From: a virus | Virus record (IMG/VR): IMGVR_UViG_3300024261_001362 | Location: 1 to 64,000 of that record | Length of the DNA stretch: 64,000 nt | Reading direction: 5' to 3' (one strand) | Shown here: positions 55,677 to 63,334 of the stretch, one piece after another | How the letters are laid out: every line of letters starts with the position of its first letter | Position numbering within the stretch: the first letter of the stretch is position 1 | Notes under the pieces: model-generated | What the model was told of the DNA's origin: nothing | The model's input: only the letters and a program-made list of their open reading frames with translations | The model's database searches: none | Translations under genes and position numbers: made by a program

Positions 55677-57363
55677 TAATAATACCTCTCTGTTTCATTG
55701 TGTCAAATCTCCTCTGTTCCCATTGATTTCTTCTATTGCATTGTCCTTTCATTTGGTCATATGCTATATTGAAATCAAATGATTCTCTAGCACCTGTTCC
55801 AGCAAATGCTTGTGAAGATTCATTGAAGTACATACCACCAGTAGAGGCAGTTGAAGATTTATACATTAAATCTCTTGTCAATCTGGCTTCAAAGAAGGTA
55901 TTAAGTTTTGATGGATCACCTAAGACTTCAACAATCAACCATCGAGCAAGTTCTGCGTGGGGGATTTGTGGGGCTTGTTCTGGTTTTGGTTTGGACTCAT
56001 GTATCTTAGGTTGTGAGGCCCATGTAGCTTCAATTGGTAGTAATTCAACACTATCAAAATATGCTTCCCACTTAGCTCCACTTAAATGCCACTGATAATG
56101 CTTTTCAAAATTCTCTCTTGTTTTTTGACCTATAGCAGCTCTTTCATCATCACTTTTCTCAAAGAATTCTTCAAACATTTGTGCTGCCAAATCGTTATCT
56201 GGAACTGCTCTTAAGCAACCAGTTTCCAACTCCTTATAAAGAGCGGCTGGCTTAATAGGAAAGCCTTCAAGCTTACGAAGTACTGATTCCATAGCAGAAT
56301 AATCTGTACCCATAACGGGAACACCACAAGCAGCAGCTTCAACTTGCGGTAAACCAAATCCTTCACAATTTGCATACTGCACATAAAGATCAAAATAATT
56401 CATTATCTGTGATAGATCTTCATACGAAGCACCATTTTTCACATTTGATAATGTAGCTCCCCACTTCTTAGTATAAGGGGATTGGGCGATGGCACCTTTG
56501 AAGACAGATGGGAATGGCTTCTTTGTGTCAGGACATATGTACGTAAATAGTACATGAGAAGCCAACTCATACTGCTGAAGCAATTCTGGAATATCCCATC
56601 CTAAATCTGGATAGGAAGTATGACAATACAAATAGCATGGGTCTGTATAGCCCTTGGCTCTTTGTAAATCTAAAAACTTCCTAAACGCAGCAAAAAGATC
56701 CGGGTATAATTTCCTCCGTTGATTCCGCATCACTGTGCCGATAATCTTAGAACTAACATCTAGACCATTTTCTAGTCTGAGTTGACGTTTGTCCTCAAAA
56801 GGCTTATAAGCCGGGTGTGCGGATGGAGGAGCACTGCCAAGATAATTAATCTTTCCTCCGGACTGATCTTCTAAGATACCACCTGCCCAATCCGAATATG
56901 TAAAACATGCATCGGCATTTTCATAACTAGCAATCCATTGTCTAGCTTGTGGCCTTGCGTCTACTGTAGGCATAATAGCCCACTTAAAATAATTCCTGAA
57001 AGGAGATCTTTCAGCGAAATCTAACATCCAAAAATCTCGGATGTCACAAACAACATCTGGTAAAAAATCTAAACATACATGTTCAAATATCCACTCACCA
57101 AATTGATTGACTCCATTAGAATTATATCCATCTATTTCTTGTTGAGATGCTTTAGGTTCTGACTGTTGGTTTGGCATGACGCCATAATATGTCCAAGGAA
57201 TATTAGCTGCACGAGAATCATTACGCTCACCGTAAGAAGCCATCTCTGCAATTTCATACTTACCTGTGCCGTGTAGGTAATTCAATATTTCTCTTGTGTA
57301 TGTAGCATAACCAGTATTTAAAAATGTGGCTTCACTACAAAACAAAATTCTTTTTTTTCTCAT
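55666..57363 (-). CDS. GT4-family glycosyltransferase with C-terminal extension
   Basis: About 565 residues. I chose ATG 57,363 (MRKKRILFC), which follows the ssb stop with AGGA 8 nt upstream. The earlier in-frame start at 57,384 would overlap ssb. RILFCSEATFLNTGYATYTR begins the first domain. The GT4 core is YVQYANCEGFGLPQVEAAAC followed by GVPVMGTDYSAMES (about 328-365). About 130 extra residues (430-565), Gln/Arg-rich at the end with a WIxExLGD-type helix, have no assignment and may mediate interaction. It is the first gene of the island in transcription order. Confidence 0.82.
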   Translation of the reverse strand: MRKKRILFCSEATFLNTGYATYTREILNYLHGTGKYEIAEMASYGERNDSRAANIPWTYYGVMPNQQSEPKASQQEIDGYNSNGVNQFGEWIFEHVCLDFLPDVVCDIRDFWMLDFAERSPFRNYFKWAIMPTVDARPQARQWIASYENADACFTYSDWAGGILEDQSGGKINYLGSAPPSAHPAYKPFEDKRQLRLENGLDVSSKIIGTVMRNQRRKLYPDLFAAFRKFLDLQRAKGYTDPCYLYCHTSYPDLGWDIPELLQQYELASHVLFTYICPDTKKPFPSVFKGAIAQSPYTKKWGATLSNVKNGASYEDLSQIMNYFDLYVQYANCEGFGLPQVEAAACGVPVMGTDYSAMESVLRKLEGFPIKPAALYKELETGCLRAVPDNDLAAQMFEEFFEKSDDERAAIGQKTRENFEKHYQWHLSGAKWEAYFDSVELLPIEATWASQPKIHESKPKPEQAPQIPHAELARWLIVEVLGDPSKLNTFFEARLTRDLMYKSSTASTGGMYFNESSQAFAGTGARESFDFNIAYDQMKGQCNRRNQWEQRRFDTMKQRGIINGT

Positions 57364-57365
57364 GT

Positions 57366-57677
57366 TCAATCCTGATCCAGACACGCAAAGTCAAATTCAT
57401 TAATTCTAAATACTACAAAATCATCATCTCCTGAAGCATGTTTAGCGGAACAAGTAACAGTAATCTTTGTTCCTTTTCTTCCGAGTTTGGCAATTGTTTC
57501 TGCACCCGTGTGCCATGCTTCGCAATCAAGATATACAGGAGTCCTATTCTTTTCCCCGGTACTCTTGCTTCTTCTATAGTTATAAACCACGATCCTCAGA
57601 TCTAAAAAGCTAACACCATCGACGCTTTCTAAAACTGGATCATCAATCATATATCCTGTAAATGTACATATATTCAT
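57366..57677 (-). CDS. ssb: Single-stranded DNA-binding protein (OB fold)
   Basis: About 103 residues, starting at ATG 57,677 with AAGGGG upstream (a GTG 6 nt earlier is possible). CTFTGYMIDDPVLESVDGVS, FLDLRIVVYNYRRS, VYLDCEAWHTGAETIAKLGR and KGTKITVTCSAKH are the standard SSB order (strand 1, strand with aromatic/Lys contacts, W-region and G-rich turn). It lacks the long acidic C-terminal tail of bacterial SSB and ends ACLDQD, so partner recruitment may differ. It sits between the polymerase fragment and the glycan island. Confidence 0.83.
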   Translation of the reverse strand: MNICTFTGYMIDDPVLESVDGVSFLDLRIVVYNYRRSKSTGEKNRTPVYLDCEAWHTGAETIAKLGRKGTKITVTCSAKHASGDDDFVVFRINEFDFACLDQD

Positions 57678-57722
57678 ATCCACCCCTTAATCTATTATAG
57701 ATCTCAAATCGTCAATTGACTT

Positions 57723-59294
57723 TTAAATTTCGTGAATTTTGTCAATAATAAAAGAATTATCTTTATTATCTACTTTCCCATGAAACAGAAGGTTATTTCC
57801 CTCATAAAGTATAAACTGATACTTGTCTCTTGCTTCTGGAAATACAATGACATTATCTATTGAGCAAGATTCATCTTCTATACTTAAGAAAGACATTGTT
57901 TTACCTTCTGATTTACCCTTTTTGATTGTATGGTTATTAAGTCTATTAATATTTGCCGCGATAGAAATATCTTTACCAGTTTTCCCGTTAAGAATATCTT
58001 TGCAGCTTGTATTACCCAAGGATGTATCAGACGACTCTACTTTAGATAGTGATATCGGACATCCCAAGAATTTTATTTCTTGTTCTATAATCCAACTTGG
58101 ATCATCCGCTAAATCATATGGAGGATTTATAAGAAGTTCAATTTCACCCTCAACGATCTGGCTTCTGTTCATATTATGACATCCGCCACCATTCTTTTTT
58201 GTAGGATGTAACTCCTTAAAACATTGACTTACAGTCTTCCAGTGTTTTTTCTCATAATTTGTAGTTACCCACTTCATCTCTGACTTAGTTAATTCTTTAT
58301 AGATCAGATACTCATACAATGCCTTGTTTCTTGATACTCCAGTGGATTTTATAGAGAAAAACCCAATAGAACATAAAGATTTAAATGCAGTAGAATTTAT
58401 TTTATTAGATATATAAACAAGAACATCCATCCAAGTGAATTCTTTTACAGATTTTCCACTTTCTTCTTCAGCTTCTTTTATAGCCTCAATAACTTTATCG
58501 CCTGTAACACCCGTTAAAGATTTGATATCTTTGATTCCAAAGTAAATATATTTTCCATCTATATTGAACTTCTTATCAAATTTTGATAGATTAGGTAACT
58601 TGACTTCAATATCAAACAACTTAGCTTCTGAAATAAGCTCATATACTTCTTCATGAGGATCTTGTTTTTCTGAAGCATAAAACAGATATGATAGGAAGAA
58701 TTCTTTAGTATAATTTGCTTTATACCAAGCACTTTCATAAGCATTAATGGCATATGATACAGCGTGGGATTTATTAAATGAATATCGTGCGGACTTTTCA
58801 ATCCATCCAAAAATCTCCTTGGCAGATTCTTCACTAACCATACCCACTTCTCTACATCCGTCAATAAACTTGACGCGAATCTTCGCCATCAAGTCTGCCT
58901 TCTTCTTACCAATAGCCTTACGGAGGTCGTCAGCTTGCTGTAAATCAAATCCAGCGAGTTTCTGTGCTATCCTCATAGCTTGCTCTTGATAGACCAGAAC
59001 ACCATAAGTAGGACCAAGGATACTTTCTAATGCATTATCAATATATGAAACTTCATCCTTGCCATTTTTACGATCAACATAGTGTTGAGTCATAGATTTA
59101 CCCTCAGACATAGCCTTTAGGGTGCCAGGACGAATAATACTAATGAGTGCTGATAATTCCTCAATATTACTTGGCTCTAATCGTTTAGACCATGATCGTC
59201 CAAGCTGGCTTTCTAACTGAAAAATCCCCTTGGTGTATCCATCCTTAAATAGATTCCAAGTTTTTTCATCTTTGTAATCGACTTTAATTGACAT
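57723..59294 (-). CDS. dnaE: DNA polymerase III alpha subunit, C-terminal fragment (fingers to OB fold)
   Basis: About 523 residues. I chose ATG 59,294 (GGAG upstream, 11-nt overlap with the exonuclease gene). The upstream ATG at 59,324 would add ten residues inside the exonuclease gene. The start resumes the DnaE chain at YKDEKTWNLFKDGYTKGIFQ, then LISIIRPGTL, TYGVLVYQEQAMRIAQKLAG, QADDLRKAIGKKK and SARYSFNKSHAVSYA (fingers). The C-terminus has the OB domain (TMSFLSIEDESCSIDNVIVF). The palm acidic residues lie in the separate N-terminal ORF at 60,640. The two products must associate to give an active polymerase. Confidence 0.88.
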   Translation of the reverse strand: MSIKVDYKDEKTWNLFKDGYTKGIFQLESQLGRSWSKRLEPSNIEELSALISIIRPGTLKAMSEGKSMTQHYVDRKNGKDEVSYIDNALESILGPTYGVLVYQEQAMRIAQKLAGFDLQQADDLRKAIGKKKADLMAKIRVKFIDGCREVGMVSEESAKEIFGWIEKSARYSFNKSHAVSYAINAYESAWYKANYTKEFFLSYLFYASEKQDPHEEVYELISEAKLFDIEVKLPNLSKFDKKFNIDGKYIYFGIKDIKSLTGVTGDKVIEAIKEAEEESGKSVKEFTWMDVLVYISNKINSTAFKSLCSIGFFSIKSTGVSRNKALYEYLIYKELTKSEMKWVTTNYEKKHWKTVSQCFKELHPTKKNGGGCHNMNRSQIVEGEIELLINPPYDLADDPSWIIEQEIKFLGCPISLSKVESSDTSLGNTSCKDILNGKTGKDISIAANINRLNNHTIKKGKSEGKTMSFLSIEDESCSIDNVIVFPEARDKYQFILYEGNNLLFHGKVDNKDNSFIIDKIHEI

Positions 59295-59964
59295 ACAGGT
59301 CTCCATCGGCAAATGCTTGTTCAATCTTTAAATTACGATAGACAGCACGGTGAGTTTTCATAAATTTAATCATAATATTAGCAGTATCCTTTACGTCCTG
59401 CAAGGCATCATGAGCATTATCTGAAGAAAGTCCCATTCTTTCTCTCATTGAATCCATACTAATCGACTTAATATTAGGATCACCCTCTGTCCACATCCAC
59501 ACATTATCCATTACATCAATCTTATATACCATACTAAACAACTTCTGTTGTTCTCTTTTGTCATCCCACGGGCCAAATTCTTTACATAATCTATTGATGA
59601 TATGCATATCATATCCAATAATATTGAATCCCGCTGGAATAGGTGCAAAGAATGGTGTTCCCTTCCAGTTATACTTATCAACAAAGGCACAAAACTTTTT
59701 CCATACAGTCTTTAGTTGAGGTGCTTTAGCAATACCTTCCCTAGTCTTACCAGTAACCTTTAGGGCACCTTCCTCAATAGGACCAAGACCAGCGGCAATA
59801 GCTTTGTCATCATCTACAACTGCACGTATCTCACTATTAAATTTTCCTTTCAATTTAAAGTTACGACCATCAAGTGCAATGGCAGCGAGTTGTGTTGGCT
59901 GACAAGTATGTGGATTACGTCCACCCGTCTCAAAATCGAAAACCACGATATCTCTTGAAGCCAT
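59284..59964 (-). CDS. DnaQ-type (DEDDh) 3'-5' exonuclease
   Basis: A 226-residue protein with all four motifs: VFDFETGGRN (Asp and Glu of Exo I, residues 8-17), FNIIGYDMHIINRL (Exo II, about 116-129) and NAHDALQDVKDTANIMIKF (Exo III, His and Asp, about 182-200). This is the proofreading subunit fold (Pol III epsilon). Its gene lies between the two polymerase pieces, and its stop overlaps the downstream polymerase start. This supports a joint proofreading-polymerase complex. No clear alpha-binding tail can be assigned. Confidence 0.85.
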   Translation of the reverse strand: MASRDIVVFDFETGGRNPHTCQPTQLAAIALDGRNFKLKGKFNSEIRAVVDDDKAIAAGLGPIEEGALKVTGKTREGIAKAPQLKTVWKKFCAFVDKYNWKGTPFFAPIPAGFNIIGYDMHIINRLCKEFGPWDDKREQQKLFSMVYKIDVMDNVWMWTEGDPNIKSISMDSMRERMGLSSDNAHDALQDVKDTANIMIKFMKTHRAVYRNLKIEQAFADGDLYVN

Positions 59965-59966
59965 AG

Positions 59967-60572
59967 TTATTTCCTTTCCAAATGAGAATAAGTCTTCATT
60001 ATTTTCTGTCCTTTGTTCTGATAGGTAACTGCTTCACAGAAATCAAGAAATTCCTGATGTGTCATATTTCCTTTCATCACATTAATACGTTTATGTACCC
60101 ACTGTACATTTCCTTCAATGTAGCCCAGAGAGCTATCAATTCTATCTATAGACGCGGTATAATCACCATTGATATGTTCTATATTATCACGAGATAAGAA
60201 TATTTCAATACCACTATAAGCACATTTTCTTTCTTGTTGGATAAAAATATCCCAAAGGTACTCATAACTGACAGAAAATTCTAATCCTCTTTTTTTCGCA
60301 CCCGCCTTTACTCTTGCTAGAAAGGCACCCTGCATTTCCTTGTATCCAGTGAATCTGGGGTTATCAGGACCGCTTAAATAGCAGGCTTTTCTCCTGAATT
60401 CTATCCCATTATTCTTGAGGATTTTCTGGATCTTCTTGGGGTAACTTCCCACTTCCGTGGCAATAGTTCTTACTTTCATACCATTTTCATACATTTCTAT
60501 GATCTGATCCTCGTCCAAGTTATGATTAAACTTTTTACTTGGCAGGAATCTGCCGCTTTCACTACGTTTCAT
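59967..60572 (-). CDS. HTH plus HNH endonuclease, putative homing-type
   Basis: About 201 residues from ATG 60,572 (AAGGAGA 6-7 nt upstream). A longer frame to 60,617 lacks a ribosome site. The N-terminal HTH (IIEMYENGMKVRTIATEVG ... KIQKILKNNGIEFRR) is followed by an HNH domain: CAYSGIEIFLSRDNIEHING, ASIDRIDSSLGYIEGNVQWV and HKRINVMKGNM (about 120-175). The layout is that of phage free-standing homing HNH nucleases. It sits inside the split polymerase locus, between the N-terminal fragment and the exonuclease gene, where a homing enzyme would be expected if it caused or maintained the split. Confidence 0.8.
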   Translation of the reverse strand: MKRSESGRFLPSKKFNHNLDEDQIIEMYENGMKVRTIATEVGSYPKKIQKILKNNGIEFRRKACYLSGPDNPRFTGYKEMQGAFLARVKAGAKKRGLEFSVSYEYLWDIFIQQERKCAYSGIEIFLSRDNIEHINGDYTASIDRIDSSLGYIEGNVQWVHKRINVMKGNMTHQEFLDFCEAVTYQNKGQKIMKTYSHLERK

Positions 60573-60639
60573 TTTTGTCTCCTTGAGTATAAGTACCAGT
60601 TGTAAGATATTATACACAATTTGACTTTAAAACTCGCTG

Positions 60640-62283
60640 TTATGCACTGGCTCCAATTAATTCTTTGATTTTCATAAGTTTGTCCAAGAGATTAATCCCA
60701 AGAACGTCAAATTTAACATGTCCTAGTGCTTCAAGATCAGCCATTTCAAGACCAGCAATCTTTTCATCACTGCTTTTTTGATTAACCATAGGACACACGA
60801 GGTTTAATTCTTCTTTTGATATTACAACCCCAGCAGCATGTTTGCCCTGAGTCTTAAACGTACCTTCCATATCGATAGCTTGTTGAAAGTACTCAGCATA
60901 ATCACCCTGTAATTTACCAGCATCATTAATAAAACAATAATCTCTAAGTTCATTAGAGTTATTAATCAGCGACCATTTAATAATAGACCTATCCTCATCA
61001 TCCATAGCAGCCAGTTGGTCTGAGATATCCGCTTCATTTGGAATACTTTTAGTCATTTCATTCATTAAACCAAAACCGCAAACACCACTAACTCTTAATA
61101 CTTCTTTTAGTGCAGAGCGACCTTGTAATCTACCAAATGTCAACATCTGACTTACATTACCGTGACCATATGTCTCCTTTAGGTAATCGATAATATCATC
61201 CCTTTTGTTTCCGGGAACATCCATATCAATATCTGGTAAAGAAATGTGATCACCAGTATTTCTACCACTGTTGTAGAATCTCTCAAACAGTAAATCAAAT
61301 TCAATTGGATCAATCTTTGTTATACCAATCATGTACGAGATAAGACATCCAGCAGCAGAACCTCGACCCGGACCTGAGATCCAACCATTACTCTCTACAA
61401 AATGTACAATATCCCTAACAATTAAGAAATAACCAAATAGTTTTGCCTCTTCAATAACACTAAATTCATGTAGGAATCGTTGATGATACTTATCCTTACT
61501 TGCTTGATCTTGTACTTTGTTTTGTTTAGCAAGTAGTGTTCGCCAACCATCACGACAAAGCTGCTTCAGGTACTCTTCTTCAGACTCACCACTTGGAGTT
61601 GGAAATGTCGGTAGCATTGGCTTATTAAGAATATCATACTCTTCACATTTATTAGAGATGTCATGTACAACATTTGCATTTTCAGCATCATTCATCAGAA
61701 TTTCAGAAAGTTCCTTAGTATCCCTCAAATAGAAATCATCACATTCAAAAAATTCTTGATTGTCAAAAAGTTCATCAGATCTTAACATCTCCCTTATTTT
61801 GGGCATAGTAGTCTTCATGCCTGAACATAAGATAATTCTATGTAGTTCAGCGTGTTCTTTATTGGTGTAATATGTTGGCCGTAAACATTCTGACACCATA
61901 TAAAAATCATCACCCTGAATAGGTGAATTTGCTAAATTACTCGAAGTACAAACAAGGTTACCAGCTCTACATGCATCTTGAAGAATTCTTCCATCTGGAT
62001 TACCATCCTCAGTGATCGAAGAAACAATCTTAATGAGATCAAACCAGCCATCTTTATTTTTAGCAAACAATTCATAATTATCAAATGCACATCCAATGAT
62101 AGGTTTTACATCATACTTGTGACAAGCCTGAAAGAAGGTGACTGCACCAGAGATGGATTTGTAATCACAAATACCACAGGCTTTATATCCATTCTCAGAA
62201 CACTTCTTAACTAATTCATCTGGTTTGGAGAATCCTTTTAATAGTGAGTAATGAGTAAAATTTCTAAGTGGGAACCAATTCAT
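60640..62283 (-). CDS. dnaE: DNA polymerase III alpha subunit, N-terminal fragment (PHP-like to palm)
   Basis: A 547-residue protein. A PHP-like domain (about 1-210) has FTHYSLLKGFSKPDELV but not the HxH metal motif, so PHP activity is probably lost. The palm has GPGRGSAAGCLISY (304-317), LPDIDMD (349-355, catalytic Asp351 and Asp353) and HVKFDVLGINLL (third Asp, 526), with HAAGVVI (482-488) between. The frame ends naturally at KELIGASA, about 20 residues after the last Asp, where intact DnaE would continue straight into the fingers. No intein motif is seen. It starts 11 nt after the nuclease gene upstream. Confidence 0.9.
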   Translation of the reverse strand: MNWFPLRNFTHYSLLKGFSKPDELVKKCSENGYKACGICDYKSISGAVTFFQACHKYDVKPIIGCAFDNYELFAKNKDGWFDLIKIVSSITEDGNPDGRILQDACRAGNLVCTSSNLANSPIQGDDFYMVSECLRPTYYTNKEHAELHRIILCSGMKTTMPKIREMLRSDELFDNQEFFECDDFYLRDTKELSEILMNDAENANVVHDISNKCEEYDILNKPMLPTFPTPSGESEEEYLKQLCRDGWRTLLAKQNKVQDQASKDKYHQRFLHEFSVIEEAKLFGYFLIVRDIVHFVESNGWISGPGRGSAAGCLISYMIGITKIDPIEFDLLFERFYNSGRNTGDHISLPDIDMDVPGNKRDDIIDYLKETYGHGNVSQMLTFGRLQGRSALKEVLRVSGVCGFGLMNEMTKSIPNEADISDQLAAMDDEDRSIIKWSLINNSNELRDYCFINDAGKLQGDYAEYFQQAIDMEGTFKTQGKHAAGVVISKEELNLVCPMVNQKSSDEKIAGLEMADLEALGHVKFDVLGINLLDKLMKIKELIGASA

Positions 62284-62293
62284 TTCCTATTCC

Positions 62294-63334
62294 TTAACCG
62301 GGAGCTTCGTAATATCCAATTGAAAAACCTTTTCGGGTACAATCCTTAACAGTCTTATCCATTCCATGTGTTTTTAAGTGATCATGTACATACTCACACA
62401 TACTCTTGTCTGAGCCTTCCCATTTGTTTTTACAGAAATGGCATAGACTTTTACATTTGAAATGTTTTCTGTTTACATCTAGTAACTTGGGATTTTGATT
62501 ATTCTTAATCTCTTCAAATCTGTCTTTCAGCATACCCAAAAATCTTGTTTCATCTGATTTATCAAATGCTAAACTAAATGGATATGGATCAATCTTACCA
62601 TCTTTATCCTTACAGAAAAAGATACTCATAATTCTATTTGGAAACTCTGGGTATAATTTAGAGATAGCATAGAAGTATAAAAGTAACTGAGGATCATTTT
62701 GCATCTTCTTATAGTCTTTGACTTCCATAGTAGCCCAGTCAAGTCTGCGACCAGTCTTCCAGTCAATCACTTCTATTGTATCATCACTTACTTTGGTTAC
62801 AAGGTCAATTGTACCTTTTATTGCCAATTGTCCTTCAATCGTGGTGCCATCCGCAGCCTTAATTGAAATTTTAGCCCAATCTTCTTCAATTGGAATATCA
62901 AAATGGGGTTCTGGATGGTGAATATCTCTATTCCTTGGATCAAACTGACCATCATTATGATTCAGCATCAACCACGCTATCTTAGATATTTCTTTTCTAT
63001 CGGCAGGTCGCCACGGGTGAACTGAATCTTTTTTGTATGCTTCAAGACTAAGATCACAAAGATCTTCTACTGTTTCATCTAAGTATAATTTATCTTTATG
63101 GATTTTAATTTTACCTGCAGCATCATCATCAACTAATAAGTACTTCTTTCTAGGATTGTCTTGTTGAAACTTTTTTAGTCCAGCAAGAATTTCCATAACT
63201 TTATGGACCATAGTGCCAAGTTCTGCCTTCTTACCAGAGGTAGACTGGTGACCAAGAACATAAGTCATAAAATACTGCATCTCACAGTATCGCCAATTGT
63301 TATAGCTGGAGCTTCTGAAATAACTTATTAACAT
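62294..63334 (-). CDS. PD-(D/E)XK nuclease, RecB/Cas4-like with possible Fe-S cysteines
   Basis: A 346-residue protein. GTMVHKVMEIL (motif I, His44), IKGTIDLVTK (motif II, Asp177), IEVIDWKTGRR (motif III, Asp191-x-Lys193) and QLLLYFYA (QxxxY, about 216) give the complete PDDEXK_1 set. Cys17 near the N-terminus and Cys294/298/301 (plus 313) near the C-terminus are spaced as in Cas4/AddB-type 4Fe-4S nucleases. Probable exonuclease for replication or recombination. Its start overlaps the previous gene by 7 nt. Confidence 0.8.
   Translation of the reverse strand: MLISYFRSSSYNNWRYCEMQYFMTYVLGHQSTSGKKAELGTMVHKVMEILAGLKKFQQDNPRKKYLLVDDDAAGKIKIHKDKLYLDETVEDLCDLSLEAYKKDSVHPWRPADRKEISKIAWLMLNHNDGQFDPRNRDIHHPEPHFDIPIEEDWAKISIKAADGTTIEGQLAIKGTIDLVTKVSDDTIEVIDWKTGRRLDWATMEVKDYKKMQNDPQLLLYFYAISKLYPEFPNRIMSIFFCKDKDGKIDPYPFSLAFDKSDETRFLGMLKDRFEEIKNNQNPKLLDVNRKHFKCKSLCHFCKNKWEGSDKSMCEYVHDHLKTHGMDKTVKDCTRKGFSIGYYEAPG

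Noticed and set aside
57723-62283. Split intein joining the two polymerase fragments
   Set aside because: No intein N- or C-terminal motifs (Cys-start block or closing HN) are visible at the ORF ends. The break is not at the known DnaE intein site, and both ORFs have normal stops or starts with ribosome sites.
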